From NCBI RefSeq assembly GCF_000722545.1, contig NZ_JNVM01000006.1, positions 186,001-250,000 on the forward strand: a DNA stretch of 64,000 nt. The letters are read 5' to 3'. Below the pieces are notes generated by a model. It worked only from the letters and a program-made list of their open reading frames with translations. It did not search any database and was not told where the DNA came from. The position numbers were made by a program, and so were the translations under genes. Position 1 is the first letter of the stretch. The number at the start of each line of letters is the position of its first letter. Source of the stretch: Paenibacillus tyrphae. GTDB lineage: Bacteria > Bacillota > Bacilli > Paenibacillales > NBRC-103111. Positions 49,577 to 58,989 of the stretch are shown in pieces.

Positions 49577-52168
49577 TTGCGCTTTAGAATGCAAAAAGTG
49601 TTCTTGTTGTTGCTTACAGTCGTCTTGAGCACATGCAGTTTTGGCGTCATGAGCGCATCGGCTGCGGATGTCATCACGAAGCTGGTATTGAACAAAAATG
49701 AAGTTTCGCTGGACGTGGGCAGCACCGCCAACCTGACAGCCACTGCGATTTACGACAACGGAAAGACGGAAACGGTAACGGTCAAAACCGAATGGAATTC
49801 CGAAGACCCGAACATCGCCTCGGTGTACGCCGGTGTCATTACGGCCAAAGCGGAAGGCGACGTGATCATTACGGCCAAATATATGACGGAGCAAGTTCCC
49901 GTCAAAGTAAAAGTGACCAAGCGGGTCAAATCGCTCATCAAAGACAAGCAAAAAATCGATCTGCGCAAAGGCCAAGCGGAGCAAGTTACGCTGAAAGCTT
50001 ATTACGACGACGGCTCGTCGGAAGATGTGACCGCGAAAGCGGAATGGACCATCGACAACGGTACCATCGCCACCCTCTTCAACGGAAAAGTGACCGCTCA
50101 GGGCTCTGGCTCCGGCACCATTACGGCGAAGTTCGGCAATCAATCGGTCTCGATTCCGCTGACCGTCGAAGTGGTTAAACGCGTCGATGCCGACAAATCG
50201 AGGGTTTCGCTGCTGCTGAACCAATCGGAAACGATCCGGCTGCTCGCCACCTATCCGGACGGAACGACGGAAGATGTGACGGAAAGCGCCGACTGGACGT
50301 CCGACAACGCGGATGTCGCCGATGCGCTTAAAGGCAAAATTACCGGCTACGGTCCGGGACAGGCGAACATTACCGCCACCTACGGAACGAAGACGGCCAA
50401 GATTAAAGTGGACGTCGACAACGCCATCAAGCTCGACCTGAGCAAGCAAAACCTTCTTATGAAGAAAAGCACGACCGAGCAGTTGAAATTGACCGCCACT
50501 TATCCGAACGGAAATACGGAAGATATTACCGATCGTGCAGAGTGGTCGTCCTCCGACGATACGATCGTTTATGTCGTCAAAGGCAAAATCAGCGCCAACA
50601 AAACGGGTGAAGCGACCGTCACCGCCAAATACGGCGAGAAATCCGTAACTGCCGTCGTCGACGTAGACGTACCCCGCCGCTTGGAGCTGAGCAAAGACAC
50701 GATTACTTTGAATTCGGGCAAATCGGAGCAGCTCACGCTCGACGCCACCTACGCCGACGGCAGCAGCGAAGATGTGACCAGCCAAGCGAAGTGGTCCTCC
50801 GACAAGGAAACGATCGCCAGCGTCATTAACGGTAAAGTCACCGCCGTGAAAGCGGGCGAAGCGACGATTACGGCCCAATACGGCGAGAAAACCGTAACCG
50901 CTAAAGTGCTGGTCGATATTCCTAACGTACTCGTACCGAGTAAGAAAAAAGTGAATTTCCAGATCGGAGATTCGGAGCAAATTACGCTGAAGGCCGTTTA
51001 TCCGGACGGCGTAAATGAAGACGGTCTGGAGAAAAAAGCCGAGTGGACATCCTCGAACGACCAAATCGCCGAAGTGCGCGGCGGGATGATTACGGGGCTC
51101 GGAACGGGTACCGCCACGATCACCGCGAAGTTCGGCAACCGTTCGACGACCATCCAAGTGTCTGTCGGCGTATTGAAAACGTTGACTGCCGACGCAACGA
51201 GCCTTGTTCTGAAAAAAGGCGACACCCGGACGATCAAATTGGACGCGATGTATACGGACGGCAAGACGAACAACGTAGCGCAGGATGCGGAATGGACGAG
51301 CTCCAATCCGGCGGTCGCTTCGGTCAGCGAAGGCACGATCAAAGCGCTCGCTTCAGGTGAAACGACGATCACCGCAAAAGTCGACACGAAGACGGTGACG
51401 ATTACCGTGCAAGTCGATATGGCCAGCACGCTGAAAGCCAGCCCGGCTTCCATTCAAATGGACTTGGGCGAAACCCGCACGATCAAGCTGACTTCCACCG
51501 ATGCCAACGGCAAAGCGGAGGATGTGGAAGGCACGGCCGAATGGACTTCGGTGAGCCCGACGATCGCGCAGGTTGAGAAAGGGGTCGTGACCGCCTTAGC
51601 CCGCGGTAAAACGACCATCACGGCCAAATTCGGCGGAAAAACCGTAACGATCCCGGTCGACATCGGTTCCGTGACGGACCTGGTACCGAACAAGCGCTAT
51701 ATCCCGATGAAAACGGAAGGTACGTTCCAGGTTCAGCTAACGGCTACGATGGCGGACGGCACAACAAAAGACGTCACGTCGCAAGCCCAGTGGAAATCCA
51801 CCAACTACAAACTGCTCGAGGTGGATAACGGTTTAGTGAAGGCCATCGCCTCCGGCAGCGCTTCGATCTCCGCCACCTTCAATGGTAAAAGCGTCGCGAT
51901 CCCGGTTGACATCGACCGTCTCAAGTATTTGAAGACGGATGTCGTCAGCTTGAATATGAAGTCGGGCGAAACGCTGAATGTCAGAGCAACAGCGACGTTT
52001 ATGGACGGTTCGGATGAGGACGTGACCGTATCCGGACTTTGGAGCTCCACTAACATTCGGGTAGCCGACGTGAAAGACGGAGTGATTAAAGCGACCGGAA
52101 AAGGACGCGCCACCATCACCGTTGGCTATGCGAGCAAGAAAACGACCATTCTTGTGAATGTAAACTAA
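49577..52168 (+). CDS. Secreted protein with ten Ig-like (BIG2-type) modules
   Basis: 863 aa. The TTG at 49577 is the start: AGGAG lies nine bases upstream, while the first ATG is 12 bases too far. Signal peptide (VFLLLLTVVLSTCSFGVMSASA, cut near residue 29). The rest is ten tandem modules of about 83 residues, each opening like LVLNKNEVSLDVGST and containing YxDGxTEDVT, A-x-W-x-S-x-x-x-xIAxV and a closing GxxxITAKYGxKTVTV-like block: bacterial Ig-like group 2. There is no LPxTG, SLH or other wall anchor, so it may be released or bound indirectly. Likely structural or adhesive. Single gene with terminator. Confidence 0.88.
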   Translation: MRFRMQKVFLLLLTVVLSTCSFGVMSASAADVITKLVLNKNEVSLDVGSTANLTATAIYDNGKTETVTVKTEWNSEDPNIASVYAGVITAKAEGDVIITAKYMTEQVPVKVKVTKRVKSLIKDKQKIDLRKGQAEQVTLKAYYDDGSSEDVTAKAEWTIDNGTIATLFNGKVTAQGSGSGTITAKFGNQSVSIPLTVEVVKRVDADKSRVSLLLNQSETIRLLATYPDGTTEDVTESADWTSDNADVADALKGKITGYGPGQANITATYGTKTAKIKVDVDNAIKLDLSKQNLLMKKSTTEQLKLTATYPNGNTEDITDRAEWSSSDDTIVYVVKGKISANKTGEATVTAKYGEKSVTAVVDVDVPRRLELSKDTITLNSGKSEQLTLDATYADGSSEDVTSQAKWSSDKETIASVINGKVTAVKAGEATITAQYGEKTVTAKVLVDIPNVLVPSKKKVNFQIGDSEQITLKAVYPDGVNEDGLEKKAEWTSSNDQIAEVRGGMITGLGTGTATITAKFGNRSTTIQVSVGVLKTLTADATSLVLKKGDTRTIKLDAMYTDGKTNNVAQDAEWTSSNPAVASVSEGTIKALASGETTITAKVDTKTVTITVQVDMASTLKASPASIQMDLGETRTIKLTSTDANGKAEDVEGTAEWTSVSPTIAQVEKGVVTALARGKTTITAKFGGKTVTIPVDIGSVTDLVPNKRYIPMKTEGTFQVQLTATMADGTTKDVTSQAQWKSTNYKLLEVDNGLVKAIASGSASISATFNGKSVAIPVDIDRLKYLKTDVVSLNMKSGETLNVRATATFMDGSDEDVTVSGLWSSTNIRVADVKDGVIKATGKGRATITVGYASKKTTILVNVN

Positions 52169-52180
52169 CCGGTAATAAGA

Positions 52181-52226
52181 ACAACGTTCGGAACTCTGTA
52201 TAGAGGAACCGGACGTTGTTTTTTTG
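52181..52226 (+). terminator. Terminator after Ig-like protein gene
   Basis: ACAACGTTCGG (52181-52191) pairs with CCGGACGTTGT (52209-52219), inner GAACTC/GAG, then seven T residues. Confidence 0.88.
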
Positions 52227-52320
52227 TAAAAATTCGTTATATTCATTTCAGGGCCTTGGAGTCCCGGTTCCGCTATGCTAAGGTAAAAGCAATATAAGCT
52301 GAAAGGGTGACCGAAAGCCA

Positions 52321-52332
52321 ATGATCCACTAA
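52321..52332 (+). CDS. Possible leader peptide MIH
   Basis: ATG-ATC-CAC-TAA preceded by AAAGGGTGA (about 52302-52310). Only three codons; proposed because it lies inside the attenuator-like leader and its stop is 4 bases before the next ATG. Confidence 0.3.
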   Translation: MIH

Positions 52333-52336
52333 TCCT

Positions 52337-52498
52337 ATGCCAAAAAGAAACGATCGTAATCATTTTACGAGCTTTCTGGATAGGATTCGTGCGGGCTTTT
52401 TTATATATACAAATGAAGAACATGGCTTTGCTTTGCCGACGAAGCCGTGTACTTTGATTTGTGTTCGCATGTGCGCCTCCTATCCGGAAAAAGGATAA
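52337..52498 (+). CDS. Possible 53-aa leader ORF
   Basis: Starts 4 bases after the MIH stop without its own ribosome site, so it would need re-initiation. The product is basic at the start (MPKRNDRNHF), has a hydrophobic middle (IRAGFFIYT) and three Cys. Its stop codon lies inside the 3' arm of the second terminator hairpin, so ribosomes translating it would disturb that hairpin. No homologue is recognised; it may be only a spacer that couples translation to readthrough. Confidence 0.35.
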   Translation: MPKRNDRNHFTSFLDRIRAGFFIYTNEEHGFALPTKPCTLICVRMCASYPEKG

Positions 52499-52599
52499 GG
52501 AGGCTTTTTTATTTTCCAACCTCGGCCATGCGTTTGCTTTCTAACCCCTGGTTGCTTAAAAATCCCCGGCTCCGGCACGGGTACCCTAAGGAGATCTCT

Positions 52600-53769
52600 A
52601 TGCCACAAATTCATCCCAAAAAAATATTGCCCTTATTGATGATCAATATGTTCATCGTGATGGTCGGCGTCGGCTTGGTCACGCCCATTTTGCCGGCACT
52701 CATTACCGGCTTTGGCGCAAGCGGCCAAACGATCGGCTTCCTGGTAGCTGCGTATCGCATCACGCAATTTGTCTTGTCTCCCATAACAGGAAAGCTGTCC
52801 GATCAATACGGAAGAAAATTACTTATCGTTGCGGGAGTTGCCGTATTCGCCTTAGCCAAAATCATCTTCGCTATCGGCAGCGAGTTGTGGATGCTGTATT
52901 GTTCGCGGCTTCTGGAAGGCGTGGCGGGGGCCTTGCTTGTCCCTCCGATGATGGCGTATGTCGCCGATATGACAACGACGGAGGAACGGGCCAAAGGAAA
53001 CGGGCTGTTGGGTGCAGCCATGTCCTTAGGCTTTGTTATCGGTCCCGGGCTTGGCGGACTTCTCGCAGGCTACGGGTTAAGAGTGCCGCTTTATGCGGCG
53101 GCTGGGGCTGCCATGCTGGCGGTGGTCATTTCGGTTATAGGTTTGCCGGAGCCTTTATCGAAGAAAGACATGATCGCTGCACGAGCCAAGGGAGCTCCAA
53201 AGCTATCGATCCTCAGACCGTACGCCGACTCGCTGAAATCCAACTATGCGTCCCTGTATATGATCGTTTTTGTGATGACCTTCGGGCTGGCCAATTTCGA
53301 ATCCGTATTCGGCTTGTACGTCACGAACCGGTTTCAGTTCACGCCCCAAGCGATCTCCGTCATTTTGACGGCGGGTGCCGTCATTGGGGTCGGGATGCAG
53401 GCATTGCTGGTCGCCAGAGTGATCAAAGCGTTCGGTGAACAGCGGGTCATTCAAGCGTCTCTTCTGTTCACCTCTTTCGCTTTTGCGGTTCTGCTGCTGG
53501 TTCGAGGCTTTTGGACGATTTTTCTGGTGACGTCCTGCATCTTCTTCGCCATGTCCTTGCTGCGTCCCGCCCTGAACACTCGGATATCCAAGATGGCGGG
53601 AAACGAACAGGGAGCGGCAGCCGGGATGAACAACGCGTACATCAGTCTCGGCAATATTCTCGGGCCTTCTTTGGCAGGGCTGCTGTTCGATGTGAATGTG
53701 GTATGGCCTTTTCTTGCCGGCTGTTTCATTCTGTTGGTTACTTTTCTCATGACCTTGCGGTTGAAGTAG
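52600..53769 (+). CDS. MFS multidrug exporter, Bmr/NorA-like (DHA1)
   Basis: 389 aa from ATG 52600 (MPQIHPKKILP), with AAGGAG six bases upstream; the frame opens at 52447. Twelve transmembrane segments, the same length class as Bmr and NorA. Motif A GKLSDQYGRKLLI, motif B RLLEGVAGALLVPPMMAYVAD, motif C AAMSLGFVIGPGLGGLLAGYG. Proton-coupled efflux of drugs such as fluoroquinolones or dyes in that family; substrate here unknown. Preceded by a long structured leader, so expression may be induced when a ribosome-targeting compound stalls leader translation. Confidence 0.9.
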   Translation: MPQIHPKKILPLLMINMFIVMVGVGLVTPILPALITGFGASGQTIGFLVAAYRITQFVLSPITGKLSDQYGRKLLIVAGVAVFALAKIIFAIGSELWMLYCSRLLEGVAGALLVPPMMAYVADMTTTEERAKGNGLLGAAMSLGFVIGPGLGGLLAGYGLRVPLYAAAGAAMLAVVISVIGLPEPLSKKDMIAARAKGAPKLSILRPYADSLKSNYASLYMIVFVMTFGLANFESVFGLYVTNRFQFTPQAISVILTAGAVIGVGMQALLVARVIKAFGEQRVIQASLLFTSFAFAVLLLVRGFWTIFLVTSCIFFAMSLLRPALNTRISKMAGNEQGAAAGMNNAYISLGNILGPSLAGLLFDVNVVWPFLAGCFILLVTFLMTLRLK

Positions 53770-53785
53770 TTACGGCCGAAAAAGC

Positions 53786-53825
53786 AAAAAAGCTATTCCT
53801 CCATCTTCTCTTTGGAGGAATAGCT
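53786..53825. terminator. Bidirectional terminator between pump and nagZ
   Basis: AGCTATTCCTCCA (53791-53803) pairs with TGGAGGAATAGCT (53813-53825); on the minus strand a T run follows (plus A run before 53791). Confidence 0.88.
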
Positions 53826-53831
53826 GTAAGA

Positions 53832-55439
53832 TTACCCTTCGGACGCGACCAGCGGCGCCGGCAGCTTGCCTTGAGCGGGTAGCTCGCCGGCCAGCACGCG
53901 GGCCAGCGCCTTCATCGCGAACGGCGTATTCTCGTAGCACGCGAGGTAGATTTTTACCTCATCGGGCAAGACGCTGATGTCGAACGGATTGCGCGCCGCA
54001 GCGACGACCAGCTTCGCCTTTGGCAGCGCCGCGAGCGCATTGGCAAGCTCCACCTGCCCTCGCGAGAACGAGGCGTTGTAGGTCACCAGCACGATCTGCT
54101 CCGCGTCGCGGGCAAGCTCAACCACGCGTGCCTGCTCCTCCACTGTCGGCTGCACGCCGATCCGCTCCTCGCGCACTTGGTAATTCAGCTGCGCCAGCCA
54201 ATAGCCTGCTGTCTCGCGGCGGGCCAGTACTTCGTCGACCTCGGTGCCGACTTGCACCTCCGGCCAGACGACGAGCACCGGCTTCGCCGGATCGAGCGGC
54301 AGCGCGGCTTCGCCCCGCAGCAGCGTCACGCTGCGCTCGGCAATGCGCTCCGCCAGCCGCTGCGACGCCTCGGTCGCCAGGCTCGCGCCCGGCGCCAGAG
54401 CCGCGCCCGCGACCGCTGCCGGCGCGACGCGGCGCTTGAGCGCGAGCAGGCGCTCTACCGAGCGGTCGATCCGCTCCTCGCGGATGCGGCCGCTCTCCAC
54501 CGCCTGCACGAGCGCGTCCAGCGCCGTCTGCTGCCGCTCGATCCGGTGGCTGACCAGCACGAGGTCCGCCCCCGCCTCCACAGCCATCACCGCGCCTTCG
54601 GCAATGCCGTAATGCTCGGCAATCGCGCTCATCTCCAGGCAGTCGGTGACGACGACGCCGTCGTAGCCAAGCTCCTGCCGCAGCAGCCCGTCGATGACGC
54701 GGGACGACAGTGTCGCCGGCAGCCGCTCCGGCTCGACGGCCGGGAACAGCACGTGCGCGGTCATCACCGCATCGACGCCAAGCTCGGCCACCTGGCGGAA
54801 CGGCGCGAGCTCCAGCCGGTCCAGCCGCTCCCGCGAATGCGGCACGACCGGTAGCGCAGTATGCGAGTCCTCGCCCGTATCGCCGTGGCCGGGAAAATGC
54901 TTCACCGTCGCGGCGACGCCCGCTTCTTGGTAGCCCCGCACGGCCGCCGTGCCGAGACGGCCGACCGTCTCCGCATCCCCGCCGTACGAACGGACGCCGA
55001 TGACCGGGTTCAGCGGATTGTTGTTAATATCGAGACACGGCGCGAAGTTCATATTGATGCCCATCGCCTTCAGCTCGCTGCCTGTTACCTTGGCCGCTTC
55101 GTAAGCCGCCTCGGCATCTCCGGTCGCCCCCAGCGCCATGCTGCCGGGAATCGGCGTCACGCCTTGATCGATGCGCATCACCATCCCGCCCTCCTGATCG
55201 ATCGCGATCAGAAGCGGCACGCCTCCATGGGCGAGCGCCAGCCGCTGCAGCGATGCCGATAGCTTCGCTACTTGAGCCGACTCCGTCAGATTGCGGCGAA
55301 AATAAATGATTCCGCCGAGATGCTCTTCCCGGATCAGCCGTTCGATATCTTCCGACGGCTCCGTGCCGTGGAAGCCGCACATCAGCATTTGACCGATTTT
55401 TTGCCGGAGCGTCAGTTCCCCGATTCCTTTAGACACCAT
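53832..55439 (-). CDS. nagZ: Glycoside hydrolase family 3 beta-N-acetylglucosaminidase (NagZ)
   Basis: 535 aa. ATG 55439 (MVSKGIGELTLRQKIGQML) has AGGAGG nine bases upstream and overlaps the end of the yesN-like gene by 11 bases; the frame opens at 55463. GH3 barrel with LIAIDQEGGMVMRI, the NagZ catalytic His loop KHFPGHGDTGEDSH (about 187-200) and the nucleophile Asp in GVVVTDCLEMSAI (about 265). A second alpha/beta domain follows (about 360-535), as in the two-domain Bacillus enzyme. There is no signal peptide, so it is probably cytosolic, splitting GlcNAc from MurNAc in muropeptides or chitobiose. Last gene of the sensor operon. Confidence 0.9.
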   Translation of the reverse strand: MVSKGIGELTLRQKIGQMLMCGFHGTEPSEDIERLIREEHLGGIIYFRRNLTESAQVAKLSASLQRLALAHGGVPLLIAIDQEGGMVMRIDQGVTPIPGSMALGATGDAEAAYEAAKVTGSELKAMGINMNFAPCLDINNNPLNPVIGVRSYGGDAETVGRLGTAAVRGYQEAGVAATVKHFPGHGDTGEDSHTALPVVPHSRERLDRLELAPFRQVAELGVDAVMTAHVLFPAVEPERLPATLSSRVIDGLLRQELGYDGVVVTDCLEMSAIAEHYGIAEGAVMAVEAGADLVLVSHRIERQQTALDALVQAVESGRIREERIDRSVERLLALKRRVAPAAVAGAALAPGASLATEASQRLAERIAERSVTLLRGEAALPLDPAKPVLVVWPEVQVGTEVDEVLARRETAGYWLAQLNYQVREERIGVQPTVEEQARVVELARDAEQIVLVTYNASFSRGQVELANALAALPKAKLVVAAARNPFDISVLPDEVKIYLACYENTPFAMKALARVLAGELPAQGKLPAPLVASEG

Positions 55440-57087
55440 CTGCAACTTCCTCCTCTGTCTCAAGCTCCGCCACGCCCGGCTTGGCCCGTTCCCGGAACTC
55501 GGTAGGGGTCATCCCCTCATATTTGTGAAATACTTTCGTAAAATAGCGCCGCTCCACGTAGCCTGCCAGCTTGCCGATTTGGGTAACGCTCTTGTCGCTG
55601 TGGAGGAGCAACGATTTGGCCAGCTCCATCCGTTCGCGCGTCAAGTATTCGAGGAACGTCTCCTGATGATGCTGCTTGAACAGCAGGCTGAAATAGCTGT
55701 TGCTGATTCCCAGATGCTGAGCCAGCTCCTCTACGCCCAGATCACGGGCCACATGCTTCTGAATGTACTCCCGGGCGGAAGCCATCAGCAGCTCGGGCGA
55801 TTTGCGCCGGCCCGTGCTCACCTGCTGGCATTCCCGGATAAGCAGGTGTACGCACTCGACGAGTTCCTTCACGTTTAAGCTATCCTCCAGTTTGGCCCAT
55901 ACGGTCTGCTCCTGCGAGCTTCCAAGCAGCCCGACCGAACGCATTTCCCGCAGCAAATGCAGACACAGGAAATGCAGCATCTGCTCGGCGCGCATCGAGT
56001 TATGGCCGCCGGCTTCCTTGATGCTGCGGCCAAGCTCCTCAAGCGTCTGCTCGATCTTGGCGGAGTCTCCCTGCGTCAATCCGGTGGCGAGACCGTCGGC
56101 CAAGCCCCAGAACGAGCTTCCCGTCGCATCCGTTCCGGCCGTTTGCTCGTGAATCAGAATATGCCGGTTCTCCAGCGACAGCTGGAGGCCGCGCTGCACT
56201 TTGCGGTACGCGCCCGCCAGCTCCTCCGCCGCAAGTGGCGACGGGTACACCCCGATGCTAACGGATAGCTTGACGTAACGCTCCACCGCTTGCTGCACCT
56301 GCTCCGACCATGCCCTCAGCCGCTCCGACGCGATGGTCGAGGCGGCCATCGCTTCCGCCGGCGGCCCCGTCGCCGGAAGCGGAATAAGCACGCACCATTC
56401 CCCTTCCCGCGTCAGCAGGACCGCGTATTCGGCAAGCTCCGAACTAAGCGCATCCTGCAGCACGTTGCGCACGGCAAAATGCACTAGCTTGCGCTCCCGT
56501 TCGTCCTGACGCGCAATCTGGGAATAGTCGTCCAGATCGACGAGCAGCATCCAATAGCGCTGGTCGAGCCAAGAGCGATCCCCCTCTTCGCGAAGCCGGT
56601 GCAGCGGAAACGACGTATAGTCCATCAGCAGATCGAGCAAAATTTTTTCGTAAGCCAGCTCGGACAGCTCCCGCCATTTGGCCGTTTCCTTCAGCTCGTT
56701 GATCTTGATTTCGCGGATGCCCGCGGCCGTCCGCTCAATGACCAGTTGCAGCTCTTCGTAATCGATCGGCTTCAGGATATAGTCGCGCGCGCCATACTTG
56801 ACGGCGGAACGGGCGTAGTCGAATTCCTGGAAGCCCGTCAGCATAATAATTTCGCCTTCGTAGCCGGACTCTCTCAGCTGCCGCAGCAGCTCGATGCCGT
56901 CCATAACCGGCATGCGGATATCCGACAAGATGAGATCCGGCTTCCCTTCGCGGGCTAGATCGAGCGCTTTGGCCCCGTTGGCTGCCGTGCCGATCAGCTC
57001 GATGTTCATCGCTTCCCAAGGAATGACCTTCTCCAGATTGCGGACGATATTGATTTCGTCGTCCACCAGCATGGCTTTGATTTTCAT
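55429..57087 (-). CDS. YesN-type response regulator with AraC domain
   Basis: 552 aa from ATG 57087 (MKIKAMLVDDE), with GGGTGAT just upstream; a GTG at 57096 overlapping the kinase stop is an alternative. Receiver domain 1-125: VDDE acidic pair, phospho-Asp in LILSDIRMPVMDG (about 54), LTGFQ, Lys in DYILKPIDY. A long helical middle region, then the AraC helix-turn-helix pair at 440-540 (YIQKHVARDLGVEELAQHLGISNSYFSLLFKQHH; SVTQIGKLAGYVERRYFTKVFHKYEGMTPTEFR). Usually activates carbohydrate uptake genes. Overlaps both neighbours, so the four genes form one operon. Confidence 0.92.
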   Translation of the reverse strand: MKIKAMLVDDEINIVRNLEKVIPWEAMNIELIGTAANGAKALDLAREGKPDLILSDIRMPVMDGIELLRQLRESGYEGEIIMLTGFQEFDYARSAVKYGARDYILKPIDYEELQLVIERTAAGIREIKINELKETAKWRELSELAYEKILLDLLMDYTSFPLHRLREEGDRSWLDQRYWMLLVDLDDYSQIARQDERERKLVHFAVRNVLQDALSSELAEYAVLLTREGEWCVLIPLPATGPPAEAMAASTIASERLRAWSEQVQQAVERYVKLSVSIGVYPSPLAAEELAGAYRKVQRGLQLSLENRHILIHEQTAGTDATGSSFWGLADGLATGLTQGDSAKIEQTLEELGRSIKEAGGHNSMRAEQMLHFLCLHLLREMRSVGLLGSSQEQTVWAKLEDSLNVKELVECVHLLIRECQQVSTGRRKSPELLMASAREYIQKHVARDLGVEELAQHLGISNSYFSLLFKQHHQETFLEYLTRERMELAKSLLLHSDKSVTQIGKLAGYVERRYFTKVFHKYEGMTPTEFRERAKPGVAELETEEEVADGV

Positions 57088-57092
57088 CGCGA

Positions 57093-58919
57093 TCACCCGG
57101 TTGTTCGTTTTGGTATCGTGCAGCGAATGACCGTGCCGAAGCCCGGCCTACTGCAAATCATCATGCCATAGCGGCTGCCGTAATGGATGCGCAGGCGGTC
57201 CGCCACGTTCGGGATGCCAAGCCCGACCCGCTCCTCCGGCATCGGGGCTCCCGCTTCCGCCGAGCCGCCGCTGGACCTGCTCCCCGGCGTTCCATGCAGA
57301 CGAAGCAGCACGTCGTCCGGAATACCGGCCCCGTTGTCCTGTACCCACAGCACGACAGCGTCCTCTGTCTCTTCCGCGGCAATCCACAAGAAGCCCTTCT
57401 GCCTCTCGGAATCGCCGTCTCCCGCGCTGCTCTCCATCCCTTCGAAGCCATGCTGAATGCTGTTCTCCAGCAGCGGCTGCAGCGTCAGCTTCAGAATCGG
57501 AGTCGAAAATAACGCAGGCGGCACGTCGATTTCGTATTCGAACAAATCTTCGAAACGGTATTTCTGGATTTCCAAATAATTGCGAACATGATCGATTTCC
57601 ATCGACAGCGGAATTTCCTCTTTGTGGTAAAAGCTGACGCGTAAAATCGTCCCCAGCCGCTGGACCATCCGACTCACCTTGCGGCCTTCATTTTGCGCCG
57701 CAAGCGCATTGATCGACTCCAACGTATTGAACAGAAAATGCGGCTTGATCTGCGCCTGCATCAGCATCAGCTCCGCTTTGTTTTTCCGCTCCTGCTCCCG
57801 CTTTACGTCCTCCAGCAGCGTGCTGATCCGCTCGACCAAGCTGTTGAAGCCACGGGCGAGTGCGCTGGTCTCGTCCTTGCTATTCGCTTCGACGCGGATG
57901 CCGAGATCGCCGATCTCCACCTTTTTCATGGAGTTCACAATGTACAAAATAAAGCGAATCACGTGGCCGACGAACAGCATGTTGAACAGCAGGGCGCTGA
58001 GCAGCGACAAGATCGTAATCGCGCCGATCCATTGGATCACCTGCATCGACCGTCCGGACAAATATGCCCAAGGCGTGACGGAGACGACGCTCCAATTCAT
58101 TTTGCCGAATTCGTCCAAATTCAGATGATGCACCGAGACGATGCTTTCGACGCCGTCGAATTTCATTTTGCCGCTCTCGTATTCCCCGCCCAGATGAATC
58201 GAGCCGTCAATGTGCGACGAAAGCGTTTGCCCCGAGAGTTTATCCTTGTTGTCCACCATGATCAGCCCATCCTGATTGACGATCATGAAGCGGACGCCAT
58301 TGCTGTGGCTGGTGCCGAAATAGTTGAAAATGCGGTTCAACTCGCTGAATTGAAACTGCTGCAGCAAAATCCCACGGTTGTCGAGCGTATACATATCGTT
58401 GATCACTCGAATCATCGTAAATAGCGGCTTATTGCCGGTCCAATTCTCGAATTCGTGCGGACCGATCCAGCGGGGCACGCCGTTCAGGGCCATGACTTCG
58501 CCGAATACGGGCAGCTTCGCAAGCTCGGCAAAGGAAAGCGGTCTGTAACCGATTTTCCCCTGACTGAACGACTGCCGTTCAAAATCGTACAGCGTCACCG
58601 AATAAGCCGGAGTATAGGAAAGAAACGTTCGCTGCAGCAAGCGGTCGTATTCGGTCAAAGTGACGGCATCGACGCCGTCTTTGGCACCGAGCATCCGTTG
58701 GATGTCTTCCCGCTGCATCGACGCTTGAGAGAAATAGTTCGCTTCCTTCAGCACGTACGTAATATTGCGGCCGACGGCCTTCAGCGTAAATTCGGACTGC
58801 TCCGCATAGTTTTGCTGGATGATGCTCTGCGACAGCAAATACGTGATCGTTCCGAGCACGAACAGCGGCGCCACGATAAACGCCATGAACCCCAAAAACA
58901 TTTTTTTCCGAAGATTCAT
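57093..58919 (-). CDS. YesM-type sensor histidine kinase
   Basis: 608 aa from ATG 58919 (a TTG codon just before it, 58922, is also possible) with AAAGGA upstream. TM1 about residues 10-32, an extracellular Cache-like sensor about 33-290, TM2 about 295-318, HAMP, then the His_kinase motif MQAQIKPHFLFNTLESINAL (His about 398) and the GHKL ATPase (LQPLLENSIQHGFEG, VQDNGAGIPD, VGLGIPNVADRL). An insert rich in Gly/Ser lies between G boxes (GSRSSGGSAEAG). Partner of the YesN regulator downstream; the lipoprotein encoded upstream may present the sugar to its sensor. Confidence 0.92.
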   Translation of the reverse strand: MNLRKKMFLGFMAFIVAPLFVLGTITYLLSQSIIQQNYAEQSEFTLKAVGRNITYVLKEANYFSQASMQREDIQRMLGAKDGVDAVTLTEYDRLLQRTFLSYTPAYSVTLYDFERQSFSQGKIGYRPLSFAELAKLPVFGEVMALNGVPRWIGPHEFENWTGNKPLFTMIRVINDMYTLDNRGILLQQFQFSELNRIFNYFGTSHSNGVRFMIVNQDGLIMVDNKDKLSGQTLSSHIDGSIHLGGEYESGKMKFDGVESIVSVHHLNLDEFGKMNWSVVSVTPWAYLSGRSMQVIQWIGAITILSLLSALLFNMLFVGHVIRFILYIVNSMKKVEIGDLGIRVEANSKDETSALARGFNSLVERISTLLEDVKREQERKNKAELMLMQAQIKPHFLFNTLESINALAAQNEGRKVSRMVQRLGTILRVSFYHKEEIPLSMEIDHVRNYLEIQKYRFEDLFEYEIDVPPALFSTPILKLTLQPLLENSIQHGFEGMESSAGDGDSERQKGFLWIAAEETEDAVVLWVQDNGAGIPDDVLLRLHGTPGSRSSGGSAEAGAPMPEERVGLGIPNVADRLRIHYGSRYGMMICSRPGFGTVIRCTIPKRTTG

Positions 58920-58989
58920 CAAATGCCTGTCGTTCCTTTCTTATGCCGAAGGGTTCGCCGCTATGCTGCCGCTCTTCCGGCGAACCGCA

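Larger units (their letters stand above)
52256..52510 (+). promoter_or_regulatory. Structured leader with two terminator-like hairpins before Bmr-like pump
   Basis: Candidate promoter TTGGAG (52256-52261), 17 bp, TAAGGT (52279-52284). The first hairpin set, AAAGCC (52314-52319) with GGCTTT (52394-52399), enclosing AATCCTAT/ATAGGATT (52331-52338/52380-52387) and CGTAA/TTACG, ends in six T residues. The second, GCCTCCTATCC (52475-52485) with GGATA-A-GGAGGC (52493-52504), ends in six T residues 90 bp before the pump start. Consistent with transcription attenuation. Confidence 0.65.

Noticed and set aside
49427..51157. 576-codon open frame opposite the Ig-like repeat protein
   Set aside because: Its apparent repeats are simply the reverse reading of the Ig-like modules; no start signal or known fold.
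49577..52168. Repetitive DNA resembling a direct-repeat array
   Set aside because: The periodicity (about 250 bp) is the coding repeat of Ig-like modules, in frame and diverged; not a CRISPR array or satellite.
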